DNA of 6,643 bases, from positions 1 to 6,643 of the forward strand of contig CAZILN010000407.1 of assembly GCA_964540005.1 (NCBI GenBank). Reading direction: 5' to 3'. A program made the translations under genes and the position numbers. Shown here piece after piece: positions 1 to 5,925 of the stretch; position 1 is the stretch's first letter; each line of letters opens with the position of its first letter. The stretch is from CAZILN01 sp964540005 (GTDB lineage Bacteria > Bacteroidota > Bacteroidia > Bacteroidales > SM23-62). The notes under the pieces are model-generated. The model searched no databases, had not been told where the DNA came from, and worked only from the letters and a program-made list of their open reading frames with translations.

Positions 1-609
1 TTTTTTGAATATACATGTGATTCAGCAAAGATTGCACGTACACAGGGAATTAAAAATGTACTGGTTTCAGCCGGTTATATCAATGAAGAACCCCTGAGGT
101 ATTTGGCCGGACATATTGATGCTGCCAATATTGATCTTAAATCATTCTCGGAGAATATATACCTGAGGCTTAATGCAGGTAAACTCAAGCCGGTCCTTGA
201 CACCCTTAAAGTCCTCAGGGAAGAAGGTGTATGGCTGGAAATCACCAACCTGGTGGTTCCCAGCTGGACCGATGACCTGGATATGATCAGGGAGATGTGC
301 CGTTGGTTGTCTGCCAATGGCCTGGCTGATGCACCTCTTCATTTCAGCCGGTTTCATCCACTGTATAAACTGACCCAGCTTCCCTCCACGCCGGTTGCAA
401 CTCTTGAGGCGGCACGTAAAATAGCAATGGAGGAAGGGATACAGTTTGTCTATATTGGTAATGTTCCCGGGACTACAGCCTCGAATACCTATTGCCCTTC
501 ATGCAATAAACTGCTGATAGAACGGAAAGGCTACCGTATTGGTGAGGTAAAAATAAAGGACGGTAAGTGCACCTACTGCCAGGAATCAATACCCGGGGTA
601 TGGGAATAA
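1..609 (+). CDS. amrS: AmmeMemoRadiSam system radical SAM enzyme, 5'-truncated by window edge
   Basis: The reading frame is open from base 1 to the TAA at 607-609, giving 202 residues of the C-terminal part. The N-terminus, with the radical SAM CxxxCxxC cluster motif, lies outside the window. Visible family marks are the central strand LVSAGYINEEPL (about residues 21-32), the ITNLVVP strand (81-87), an FHP motif (118-120), YIGNVPG (151-157) and a C-terminal four-cysteine pair, CPSC (165-168) with CTYC (190-193), which probably binds a metal. This C-terminal layout is characteristic of the radical SAM member of the AmmeMemoRadiSam group, which is also loosely annotated as a pyruvate formate-lyase activating enzyme homologue. 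In many genomes it is accompanied by MEMO1-like (AmrB) and AMMECR1-like (AmrA) proteins; neither is visible here, though they could lie upstream. The enzyme is cytoplasmic. Its substrate is not established. Confidence in the family is high; the symbol is assigned by family only. Confidence 0.86.
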   Translation, partial: FFEYTCDSAKIARTQGIKNVLVSAGYINEEPLRYLAGHIDAANIDLKSFSENIYLRLNAGKLKPVLDTLKVLREEGVWLEITNLVVPSWTDDLDMIREMCRWLSANGLADAPLHFSRFHPLYKLTQLPSTPVATLEAARKIAMEEGIQFVYIGNVPGTTASNTYCPSCNKLLIERKGYRIGEVKIKDGKCTYCQESIPGVWE

Positions 610-693
610 CAGCTTCATAGTAAATTTATAAAGTTTTCAGGGTATCTGAAATCAATTTACCTACTTTTACCATCCAAGGGATCAGATCAGTCT

Positions 694-1632
694 ATGAAAG
701 CAGCGGTAATATATAAATACGGGGGCCCCGAAGAATTCCGGATTGAAGATGTACCTGAACCGGTTATCAGGCCTGATGAGGTACTGATAAGGGTGAAATA
801 TGCAAGCATTAACCCGGTTGACTGGAAACAACGTAATGGAAACCACCGCCTGTTCCTGAAGGCCAGCTTTCCTTTGATAGTGGGTTATGATGTTGCCGGG
901 ACAATAGCAGAAACAGGATCTGATGCGAAACGTTTTCATAAAGGAGACAGGGTATATGCCCGTTGTGACAGAAGATTTGGCAGGGCCTTTGCCGAGTATG
1001 CTGCTACCGGTGAAACAACCGTGGCTTATATACCCGAAGAACTGGATTTTAAGCATGCTGCCGCAGTTCCCCTGGCAGCTATTACAGCCCTTCAGGGACT
1101 AAGGGATAAGGCAGGCATTAAACAGGGAGACAGATTGTTAATTATCGGAGCCGCCGGTGGTGTCGGGCATTTTGCTGTCCAGATTGGCAAGGCATACGGT
1201 GCAGAAGTAACAGCGGTTTGCAGCTCAAGGCACGATGAAATGATGCAGGAATTGCAGCCTGATCACCGGATAGATTATACTACCACGGATGTTCTGGAAC
1301 TCCCCGGGAAATATGATGTGATATTCGATGCTGCTGCTATTTATTCCTACCTCTCCTGCCGGCATTTATTAACACCCAGGGGCAGCTATATTCATACAAA
1401 ACCACGCCCTAAGATGCTGATCCATAAATTGGTATCGGTTTTCTCCACGGGCAGGTCAAAGACTTTCCTGATGAAGTCAAAAGCTTCTGATCTTGATATA
1501 ATTTCAGGAATGATAAGTGATGGGAAGATCAGGATCTTTATTGACTCGGTCTATCCGCTTGAAAGAATTGAAGAGGCACACAGGAAAGCAGAAGAATACC
1601 ACACTAACGGGAAGATCGTACTGGAGATATGA
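694..1632 (+). CDS. Zinc-free medium-chain NAD(P)H-dependent oxidoreductase (quinone reductase / zeta-crystallin-like)
   Basis: A complete 312-residue protein, the usual length for the family. The N-terminal GroES-like domain (about 1-125) has the SINPVDWKQR segment (38-47) and GYDVAG (64-69). The Rossmann domain carries the dinucleotide-binding loop AAGGVG (153-158) after the strand DRLLIIG. The C-terminus ends in the typical NGKIVLEI. The catalytic and structural zinc cysteine sets of classical alcohol dehydrogenases are missing, which places it in the quinone oxidoreductase / enoyl reductase-like branch of the MDR superfamily. These enzymes reduce quinones, enals or other activated double bonds with NAD(P)H in the cytoplasm; the actual substrate cannot be read. 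The ATG at 694 fits the family N-terminus (MKAAVIYKYGGPEEF). There is no good Shine-Dalgarno sequence; TACTTTTA at 662-669 weakly resembles a Bacteroidota -7 box but lacks a clear -33 partner. It lies 84 bases after amrS, so co-transcription is possible but not evident. Confidence 0.93.
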   Translation: MKAAVIYKYGGPEEFRIEDVPEPVIRPDEVLIRVKYASINPVDWKQRNGNHRLFLKASFPLIVGYDVAGTIAETGSDAKRFHKGDRVYARCDRRFGRAFAEYAATGETTVAYIPEELDFKHAAAVPLAAITALQGLRDKAGIKQGDRLLIIGAAGGVGHFAVQIGKAYGAEVTAVCSSRHDEMMQELQPDHRIDYTTTDVLELPGKYDVIFDAAAIYSYLSCRHLLTPRGSYIHTKPRPKMLIHKLVSVFSTGRSKTFLMKSKASDLDIISGMISDGKIRIFIDSVYPLERIEEAHRKAEEYHTNGKIVLEI

Positions 1633-1674
1633 TCCTGATACAGGTCATAATTTGTATACACTGGAAATTAAACC

Positions 1675-2742
1675 CTATTTGGACTTCCTGAGATATATAT
1701 TGCCCTCTTCACTCCTGATGGCAACTTCCACCCCTCCCCCGTTGATGTTACCTGCAAAATCATAGCTCAATTGTCCTATAATAAAGCTCCATTCATCAGC
1801 TGATCCCTGGAGTGACAGTACTTTGTTATAGTGAAAATAGGAATTAGTGATATCACGGCTGTTTTGCCAGTCGAAGTTATAGATTTTTTTCACTGTTTCC
1901 TGTCCTGATTTCTTGTTTGAAACCGTGATCCGCCCCGAGTCTTTATCGACCCTTATACTCTCGATATTATTAAAACTTAATAATTCAACCCGTTTATCAG
2001 GATTGAACCTGTATGTCCACAGGTCCTTCCCGTCTTTTGAGCCTATAAGCATCCCGTCGTAAGATAAAGTATCTACACCAAGGGTTTCCTGGATCGACAA
2101 ATTTGTATAAATATCGCCCCGGGGTGCTCTCAATTTGAAGGTAACAGGCTCATTATCAGGCAAGCTTATATCAATATCGCCCTTATGACAAACCATATCC
2201 ATAGGGGTTTCCTGGTTGATTTCACTGAATGAGATGTTTACATCCCCTGTATTTATTTTAAGGTTTACCGGACCGGCAATATCCTTCATTATAATATTTC
2301 CTTCCTGCAGGATCACCTCTGTTTTTGAACTAAGGCCCGTCACGGCAATATTGATCTTCTTTGTGGAATTCTCAGAATTGATGTACAGGTTTACATCTCC
2401 CGGCATAAATAACTTATAAGTCAGATTTTCATCGTTGTGACCTCCGGAAAATGTAATTACCTCCCCGGTGATATTCATATTCAATGAAATTCCAGTATTA
2501 TCTACTCCTGATTTGGTCATTAAGGGACGCAGGCCATCTGCTTTTTCAGGCACTTTGGCAAGGCTGGAAGGCACTATCAGAATTTCATTCAGGTCATGTG
2601 AAAAAACCTCGATACTGGCATCGATATTTAAAAGTTTAAGAGAATACTCTTTACCCTCCTCCAAGGTTGTTTTGAACTGCTGTGCCTGGCAAAGGCTGAA
2701 TGCAAGAAGTATCATTAATGAAGCAGTAATTTTTCTTTTCAC
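1675..2742 (-). CDS. Secreted beta-repeat protein (DUF4097/putative-adhesin-like), second paralogue
   Basis: A 355-residue exported protein. The start is GTG (complement of 2740-2742): the upstream frame has no ATG before a stop at 2848-2850, and this start gives a complete signal peptide (basic MKRK, hydrophobic core, predicted cut after QA at 20). The internal ATG at 2715 would remove the basic n-region. Cys18 does not sit in a convincing lipobox, so a lipoprotein is unlikely. The mature part is rich in short beta strands, with G-[DN]-[IV] turns at 148, 166, 188, 209 and 347; the first four are spaced 18, 22 and 21 residues apart, as in a beta-solenoid. It ends in GNINGGGV (331-338) and GNIYLRKS (347-354). 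It is the paralogue of the gene at 4370-3288. I judge the fold to be DUF4097-like by pattern only. It is the last gene of the minus-strand block, converges on the oxidoreductase gene with a 42-base gap, and may have its own promoter at 2763-2770. Function is unknown; location is periplasm or cell surface. Confidence 0.9.
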   Translation of the reverse strand: MKRKITASLMILLAFSLCQAQQFKTTLEEGKEYSLKLLNIDASIEVFSHDLNEILIVPSSLAKVPEKADGLRPLMTKSGVDNTGISLNMNITGEVITFSGGHNDENLTYKLFMPGDVNLYINSENSTKKINIAVTGLSSKTEVILQEGNIIMKDIAGPVNLKINTGDVNISFSEINQETPMDMVCHKGDIDISLPDNEPVTFKLRAPRGDIYTNLSIQETLGVDTLSYDGMLIGSKDGKDLWTYRFNPDKRVELLSFNNIESIRVDKDSGRITVSNKKSGQETVKKIYNFDWQNSRDITNSYFHYNKVLSLQGSADEWSFIIGQLSYDFAGNINGGGVEVAIRSEEGNIYLRKSK

Positions 2743-2762
2743 AGCTTTAAATTTTTCTTGAA

Positions 2763-2770
2763 CAAACTTA
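2763..2770 (-). promoter_or_regulatory. Candidate Bacteroidota -7 promoter box
   Basis: On the minus strand this reads TAAGTTTG, an exact match to the TAnnTTTG -7 consensus known for the primary sigma factor of Bacteroidota. It lies 20 bases before the GTG start at 2742, which would give a leader of roughly 13-15 bases. No good TTTG -33 element is present 19-21 bases further upstream, so support is only partial. If real, it lets the second beta-repeat gene be transcribed without the sigma operon. Confidence 0.35.
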
Positions 2771-2878
2771 TTGAAATTATTAATGTACCCGGCGATTTTG
2801 ATACAATAATTCAGGAAAAGTAACTTTTTGAAAGAAGATAAATCTTTTTAGCAGGGAACAGAAAATTTACAGATATTT

Positions 2879-2908
2879 TTCCTCAGCTGTGGTTTGGCAG
2901 CTTAGGAA
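2879..2908 (-). terminator. Strong hairpin just after the small gene (possible terminator or mRNA 3'-end stem-loop)
   Basis: The arms TTCCTCAGCTG (2879-2889) and CAGCTTAGGAA (2898-2908) pair over 11 positions with one mismatch (2884/2903), around an 8-base loop (2890-2897). It starts 2 bases beyond the stop of the small gene at 2911, where a transcript end is expected. On the minus strand the hairpin is followed by AAAAATAT and not by a U tract, so a canonical intrinsic terminator is not supported. It may act as a 3'-end stabiliser, a processing site or a factor-assisted terminator. Confidence 0.5.
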
Positions 2909-2910
2909 GA

Positions 2911-3153
2911 CTAATATCCCATCATCCTTCTGATCTTCAGCAGGGCAATTTGCCTGTAGCTTTCATCGAGACTTCTCTCAACCTCTTCCAGGTTATGATA
3001 ACCAAAGGATGCATTTTCCCCGGGAAGGGAATGATCTGATGATTGCAATTGCCATGAATGCTTTAATTGTTGCAGCTGGCTGATCCTCTTTTCACAGGCT
3101 TCTATTTGTTGATCCAGAATCATGTTATCTTTATTTTTCTGCTTGAATTTCAT
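2911..3153 (-). CDS. Small hypothetical protein with coiled-coil-like helices
   Basis: An 80-residue protein that I do not recognise. Residues about 11-37 (MILDQQIEACEKRISQLQQLKHSWQ, given in part) and 54-75 have leucine/isoleucine spacing and charge alternation typical of amphipathic helices or a short coiled coil; between them is a polar Ser/Gly-rich linker containing the SLPGENASFGYHN segment. There is no signal peptide or membrane segment, so it is probably cytoplasmic. The ATG at 3153 gives a basic leader (MKFKQKNKDN). An alternative ATG at 3123 starts exactly at the first helix and follows an A-rich stretch, and I cannot separate the two. It lies between the two beta-repeat paralogues in the same orientation, 134 bases after one and 168 before the other. 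The hairpin right after its stop supports a real transcript end here. It could be a partner or regulator of the cluster, or an unrelated insertion. Confidence 0.6.
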   Translation of the reverse strand: MKFKQKNKDNMILDQQIEACEKRISQLQQLKHSWQLQSSDHSLPGENASFGYHNLEEVERSLDESYRQIALLKIRRMMGY

Positions 3154-3154
3154 A

Positions 3155-3177
3155 GCATCTTATATAATAGACGATGC
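3155..3177 (-). repeat. Short inverted repeat directly before the small gene
   Basis: The arms GCATC (3155-3159) and GATGC (3173-3177) are exact complements around a 13-base A/T-rich loop that contains the palindrome TTATATAA (3160-3167). It ends one base before the ATG at 3153 and would lie in the leader of the small gene. The stem is short, so chance is a serious alternative. The rest of the 134-base gap (3154-3287) is A/T-rich with no recognisable promoter or gene. Confidence 0.2.
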
Positions 3178-3287
3178 AGTATCCCATATGTTACAAGAAA
3201 AGAAAGATTTTAACTTTATTAGTTTAATTCAGGTTAAGAGAACTTAAAAAAAGTTAATTAGTCCAAATATCTTAAGGGTGATAAGAA

Positions 3288-4370
3288 TTAGTCAGATTTG
3301 CGCAAGTAAATATTGCCCTGCTCTGTCCTGATGCCGATCTTTACACCTCCCCCGTTGATATCACCTGTAAAATCATACATAAGGCCAAATAATAACGGAA
3401 AGTCATGGCCCAGATAGAAATTGCCCATATTATCACCGTATTTGGTATAAAAATCAACATATGACTTCTCAGGTTTTGTATTGATGTAATAATATTGAAG
3501 AGCCTTGTCCCTGGAATTCTTTCGCGATTCTTTTTCCCTGATGAGTATCTTATTCTTAGACTTGTCCACATAAATACTCTGAATATCCCTGTATTCTAAA
3601 GTATCCAGCCTGTCACCTGACAGGGATGAGTCAAACCGGTATGTCCATAAAAAGTCATTCTTCGGTGATTTCATGATCAGGCCGTCAAATGATGTCTGTA
3701 GGACATCTTCCTTTTCACTTATTTCAAGATCAGTAAATACTTCTCCTGAGGCTGCTTTGAGCCTGAATGTTATTGGTGATTCATGGGGCAGTGTAACATC
3801 TATATCTCCCTCATCACACACTAAAGACATGGGGCTTTCCTGGTTCACTTCCTTGAATTCAACAGTAATATCACCTGTATTGGCCTTAACCATAAGGGGA
3901 CCTGTAATATCAGTTAGTTTAATATCCCCTTCCCGTATATCAATCTCGACTTCACCGGAAAGGCCGTTAACATAGATATAGCAGGATGAATCATTATTCT
4001 CTGAATAGAGGTACAGGTTAACATTCGAAGGTATTTTAATCTGGTACCTGAGAGAGGATGATGCTCTTCCTCCTGAAAAAGCAATTACATCATCAATAAT
4101 TTTCATATTCAGGCCGATCCCGGTGTTATCTACTGCCGAACCTGTCATCAGTGGGTGCAATCCCTTTGCCTTATCCGGCACTTTGGGCTGTTCTGAGGCA
4201 TCGACTATGATTTCCCGGCTGGAGTGCGCAAGAACCTCAATGCTCGCTGCTATGTCCAGAAGTTTAAGGGTATAATCCTGTCCTTCATTCAGGCTGGTCC
4301 TGTATTGCTGTGACCGGGATATGTCGATAACTATTATAAGAATGCTGAATAATGCTACTATTTTTTTCAT
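3288..4370 (-). CDS. Secreted beta-repeat protein (DUF4097/putative-adhesin-like), first paralogue, in the sigma operon
   Basis: A 360-residue exported protein starting at the ATG at 4370. The frame stays open to 4487, but that extension overlaps the anti-sigma gene and would bury the signal peptide behind 39 residues, so it is rejected. The chosen start gives MKKIVALFSI and a hydrophobic core cut near SRS-QQ (20), at the same position as in its paralogue. G-[DE]-[IV] turns at 148, 166, 188 and 209 and GNI at 352 mark a beta-repeat, probably solenoid-like, region. The block NQESPM..VC..GDID (176-191) and LWTYRF (241-246) are shared with the paralogue, as is the end INGGGV (338-343) / GNIYLRKS (352-359). 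Residues about 248-330 differ most and are rich in Tyr and charged residues. The gene lies 13 bases after the anti-sigma stop, so it is very likely co-transcribed with the sigma factor and is a probable output of that system. Its function is unknown; periplasmic or surface location is inferred from the signal peptide. Confidence 0.92.
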   Translation of the reverse strand: MKKIVALFSILIIVIDISRSQQYRTSLNEGQDYTLKLLDIAASIEVLAHSSREIIVDASEQPKVPDKAKGLHPLMTGSAVDNTGIGLNMKIIDDVIAFSGGRASSSLRYQIKIPSNVNLYLYSENNDSSCYIYVNGLSGEVEIDIREGDIKLTDITGPLMVKANTGDITVEFKEVNQESPMSLVCDEGDIDVTLPHESPITFRLKAASGEVFTDLEISEKEDVLQTSFDGLIMKSPKNDFLWTYRFDSSLSGDRLDTLEYRDIQSIYVDKSKNKILIREKESRKNSRDKALQYYYINTKPEKSYVDFYTKYGDNMGNFYLGHDFPLLFGLMYDFTGDINGGGVKIGIRTEQGNIYLRKSD

Positions 4371-4383
4371 GACTTGATAGGTT

Positions 4384-5175
4384 TTAAAGTAATACTGATA
4401 ATCCTTTTTTTGCCTGTTCTCGGACCATCTCGGTAGTTTGTTTGTCGTCCACCAGTTTTTGAAGTGTTTCTGCCGATGATTTTTCATTCAACAAGACCAT
4501 TAGATTGATCATATTGATCTGCACAAGGGGTTCACTTTCCCTGTCGAAAGCTTTAAGCAGTTCAGTCCTTATCTCCTGGTTATAGGAATATCTTGACAGG
4601 GTTCCAAGGGTTGCCAGCCTGACATTGACATTTTTGTCATTATTCAGTGAATGGATCAATGCGTTCACGGTTTCAGGCATCAGCAGATCAAGATTCTCGG
4701 CGTAATTAACAGCCATCAGCCGTTTGCTGGCTGATTCCTGTTTCAGCATATTTACTATCATCAGGTTCTTTGTCTCCCTTACTTCCGCCTGCAGGGCAGC
4801 AATCTGCTCGTTTTCAAGTTTTACAGAGGCCAGGTTTTTCCCTAACAGAAATCCTGAAAAAAACAAAATGACTGCAGCCGCAACCCCGGCAGCAATAATA
4901 AATACTCTTCGTAAGGGGATTCTTAATTCATTGCTCCTGTTATCGGGCACCCGGATCTGCTTATCCAGAATTTCTAAATATGAATCTCTCAGTGCATCCG
5001 GGGGAGGCAGTTCAGGTAATTCACCAGTCAGCTGGTAGATCTTTTTCAGTTCCGATGATTTCTGAGAACAAGACTTACAGTCTGAGATGTGTTTCTCAAC
5101 TGCTGCATTATCTTTTCCGCTAAGTTCCCCTGAATGATATTCATGTAATAATTCCTCAATTTTCCGGCATTCCAT
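4384..5175 (-). CDS. Transmembrane anti-sigma factor: zinc-binding N-domain, coiled coil, HEAT-like C-domain
   Basis: A 263-residue protein. The N-terminal anti-sigma zinc-binding domain shows Cys3, His29, Cys33 and Cys36 (the HxxxCxxC pattern, HISDCKSC) and would bind the sigma factor in the cytoplasm. A proline-rich linker (ELPELPPPD) and a basic stretch RIPLRR (85-90) precede one membrane helix (about 91-112), which fits an N-in topology. After it comes a likely coiled coil (about 115-148, rich in Glu, Gln and Leu), then about 110 residues of paired helices (150-263) that read as HEAT-like repeats, for example NALIHSLNNDKNVNVRLATL (171-190) and the EPLVQINMINLMVLL segment. That part would face the periplasm. 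The gene starts 2 bases after the sigma stop, which indicates translational coupling, and there is no Shine-Dalgarno sequence. The anti-sigma role rests on the zinc motif, the membrane helix and the adjacent sigma gene; what the HEAT-like domain binds is unknown. Confidence 0.9.
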   Translation of the reverse strand: MECRKIEELLHEYHSGELSGKDNAAVEKHISDCKSCSQKSSELKKIYQLTGELPELPPPDALRDSYLEILDKQIRVPDNRSNELRIPLRRVFIIAAGVAAAVILFFSGFLLGKNLASVKLENEQIAALQAEVRETKNLMIVNMLKQESASKRLMAVNYAENLDLLMPETVNALIHSLNNDKNVNVRLATLGTLSRYSYNQEIRTELLKAFDRESEPLVQINMINLMVLLNEKSSAETLQKLVDDKQTTEMVREQAKKGLSVLL

Positions 5176-5177
5176 AA

Positions 5178-5729
5178 TTATTGATTTTGTATGCTAAAAT
5201 ATGCTTCTCTTAATTTATTCATAGCCCTGAATATTTTTGCCTTAACAGCATTTTCATTACTACCTGTAATATCAGCGATCTCGCGGTACTTCAGTTTATG
5301 GTAGCGGCTCATGACTATCAGGCTTCTGTATTCCTTATCTATCAGACACATGGCTTTTTGAAGGATTCTCATTTCTTCCAGCTTTTCCCCATCATATACA
5401 TAATTGCCGAGATCCTGGTTAATACATTCCAGATCATGGAAATTCAAACCCTGTTTTGCTTTTGTTCTCAGATGGTCTGCATACTCGTTACGTGCTATTC
5501 TGAAAATCCAGCTGCGGAAGTTTTGTCCCGGATCATAAGTATGCCTGTATTTTAGCAGTCTCACGAATACATTCTGGGTCAGATCCTGGCTCACCTCCCT
5601 GTTAAAGCTGCTCCTCAGGTAGAAGTTATAAAGCTGTGATGAATAACGTTCATATAGCAGGGCTGCCTCTTTTAGCTGTCCCTGGCGGACTCTGTCCATG
5701 ATCATCTCATCACTCATTGATACCGGCAT
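5178..5729 (-). CDS. ECF-family RNA polymerase sigma factor
   Basis: A 183-residue protein of normal ECF length with only regions 2 and 4. Region 2 spans about residues 20-90, with DLTQNVFVRLLK (49-60) and the promoter-melting/-10 contact segment FRSWIFRIARNEYADHLR (71-88). Region 4 spans about 122-178, with the helix-turn-helix YREIADITGSNENAVKAKIF (148-167). It directs RNA polymerase to a small set of promoters, probably including its own. It is the first gene of an operon with its cognate anti-sigma factor. The ATG at 5729 is the longest start. The ATG at 5717 (MSDEMIMDRV) is a real rival, since AAAGGA lies 11 bases before it, and I cannot decide between them. A 20-base imperfect inverted repeat lies just upstream (5738-5757). 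The signal and regulon cannot be read from the sequence. Confidence 0.95.
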   Translation of the reverse strand: MPVSMSDEMIMDRVRQGQLKEAALLYERYSSQLYNFYLRSSFNREVSQDLTQNVFVRLLKYRHTYDPGQNFRSWIFRIARNEYADHLRTKAKQGLNFHDLECINQDLGNYVYDGEKLEEMRILQKAMCLIDKEYRSLIVMSRYHKLKYREIADITGSNENAVKAKIFRAMNKLREAYFSIQNQ

Positions 5730-5737
5730 CCTTTGTA

Positions 5738-5757
5738 AGTGTTCATTATTGAATACT
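5738..5757. repeat. Imperfect inverted repeat just before the sigma gene (operator candidate)
   Basis: AGTGTTCA (5738-5745) and TGAATACT (5750-5757) are complementary at 7 of 8 positions around TTAT. It ends 8 bases before the 5729 start (20 before 5717). The size and symmetry suit a dimeric regulator site, but it could also form a weak leader hairpin or arise by chance in A/T-rich DNA. Confidence 0.35.
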
Positions 5758-5895
5758 CACATAAGTTATAAAAGTTACGGTGGCCTAGAGTAAATTTTAT
5801 GGCAGAAATTTATCGAGTGTCCCGATGCAGGGTAATATTTTCTCCATAGGGGAACATGAATGAAAGACAGGCAAACTCATCCTTCTCTGACGCAA

Positions 5896-5910
5896 GATTA
5901 AGTATTAATC
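5896..5910. repeat. Perfect short inverted repeat after the permease gene
   Basis: GATTAA (5896-5901) and TTAATC (5905-5910) are exact complements around a 3-base loop, 15 bases beyond the permease stop. This is where a transcript end would be expected, but the stem is A/T-rich and no U tract follows on the minus strand, so it is at best a weak terminator. Confidence 0.3.
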
Positions 5911-5925
5911 ATTGTTATGCAGTTT

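Larger units (their letters stand above)
5730..5925 (-). promoter_or_regulatory. Upstream region of the sigma operon
   Basis: This 196-base gap must hold the promoter of the sigma operon and the 3' end of the permease transcript. No exact TAnnTTTG box is present; the closest minus-strand match is TAACTTTT (complement of 5770-5777), with no well-spaced -33 partner, which fits transcription by an alternative sigma factor as well as a weak housekeeping promoter. It contains several short inverted repeats, at 5738-5757, 5840-5854 (TTCTCC-ATA-GGGGAA, one mismatch) and 5896-5910. I see no gene in it. Confidence 0.4.

Noticed and set aside
682..1056. Minus-strand open frame of 124 codons opposite the oxidoreductase
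   Set aside because: It is antisense to the conserved GroES-like domain and has no recognisable features of its own.
1634..1644. CCTG-ATA-CAGG hairpin in the convergent gap as a terminator
   Set aside because: The stem is only 4 base pairs and no T-run follows on either strand.
2468..2761. Plus-strand open frame of 97 codons opposite the second beta-repeat gene
   Set aside because: It lies antisense to a well-supported coding gene, has low-complexity serine/leucine/arginine composition and no recognisable domain.
2834..2847. AAGAT-AA-ATCTT hairpin followed by T residues on the plus strand
   Set aside because: The 2-base loop is too small to fold as drawn, and no plus-strand gene ends here.
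3234..3255. Overlapping A/T hairpins (TTAAG/CTTAA and AACTT/AAGTT) after the first beta-repeat gene as a terminator
   Set aside because: The stems are 5 base pairs of nearly pure A/T. The T-run on the minus strand comes before or inside the fold rather than after it, so a terminator is not supported.
3673..3975. Plus-strand open frame of 100 codons, rich in serine, opposite the first beta-repeat gene
   Set aside because: It mirrors the codon pattern of the real gene on the other strand; the serine- and proline-rich text is typical of antisense shadows.
4371..4487. Upstream extension of the first beta-repeat gene by 39 residues
   Set aside because: It overlaps the end of the anti-sigma gene by about 100 bases and places a signal peptide in the middle of the protein; the paralogue has no such extension.
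4724..5038. Plus-strand open frame of 104 codons opposite the anti-sigma gene
   Set aside because: It is fully covered by the anti-sigma coding sequence, whose motifs are clear; no start context or domain supports it.
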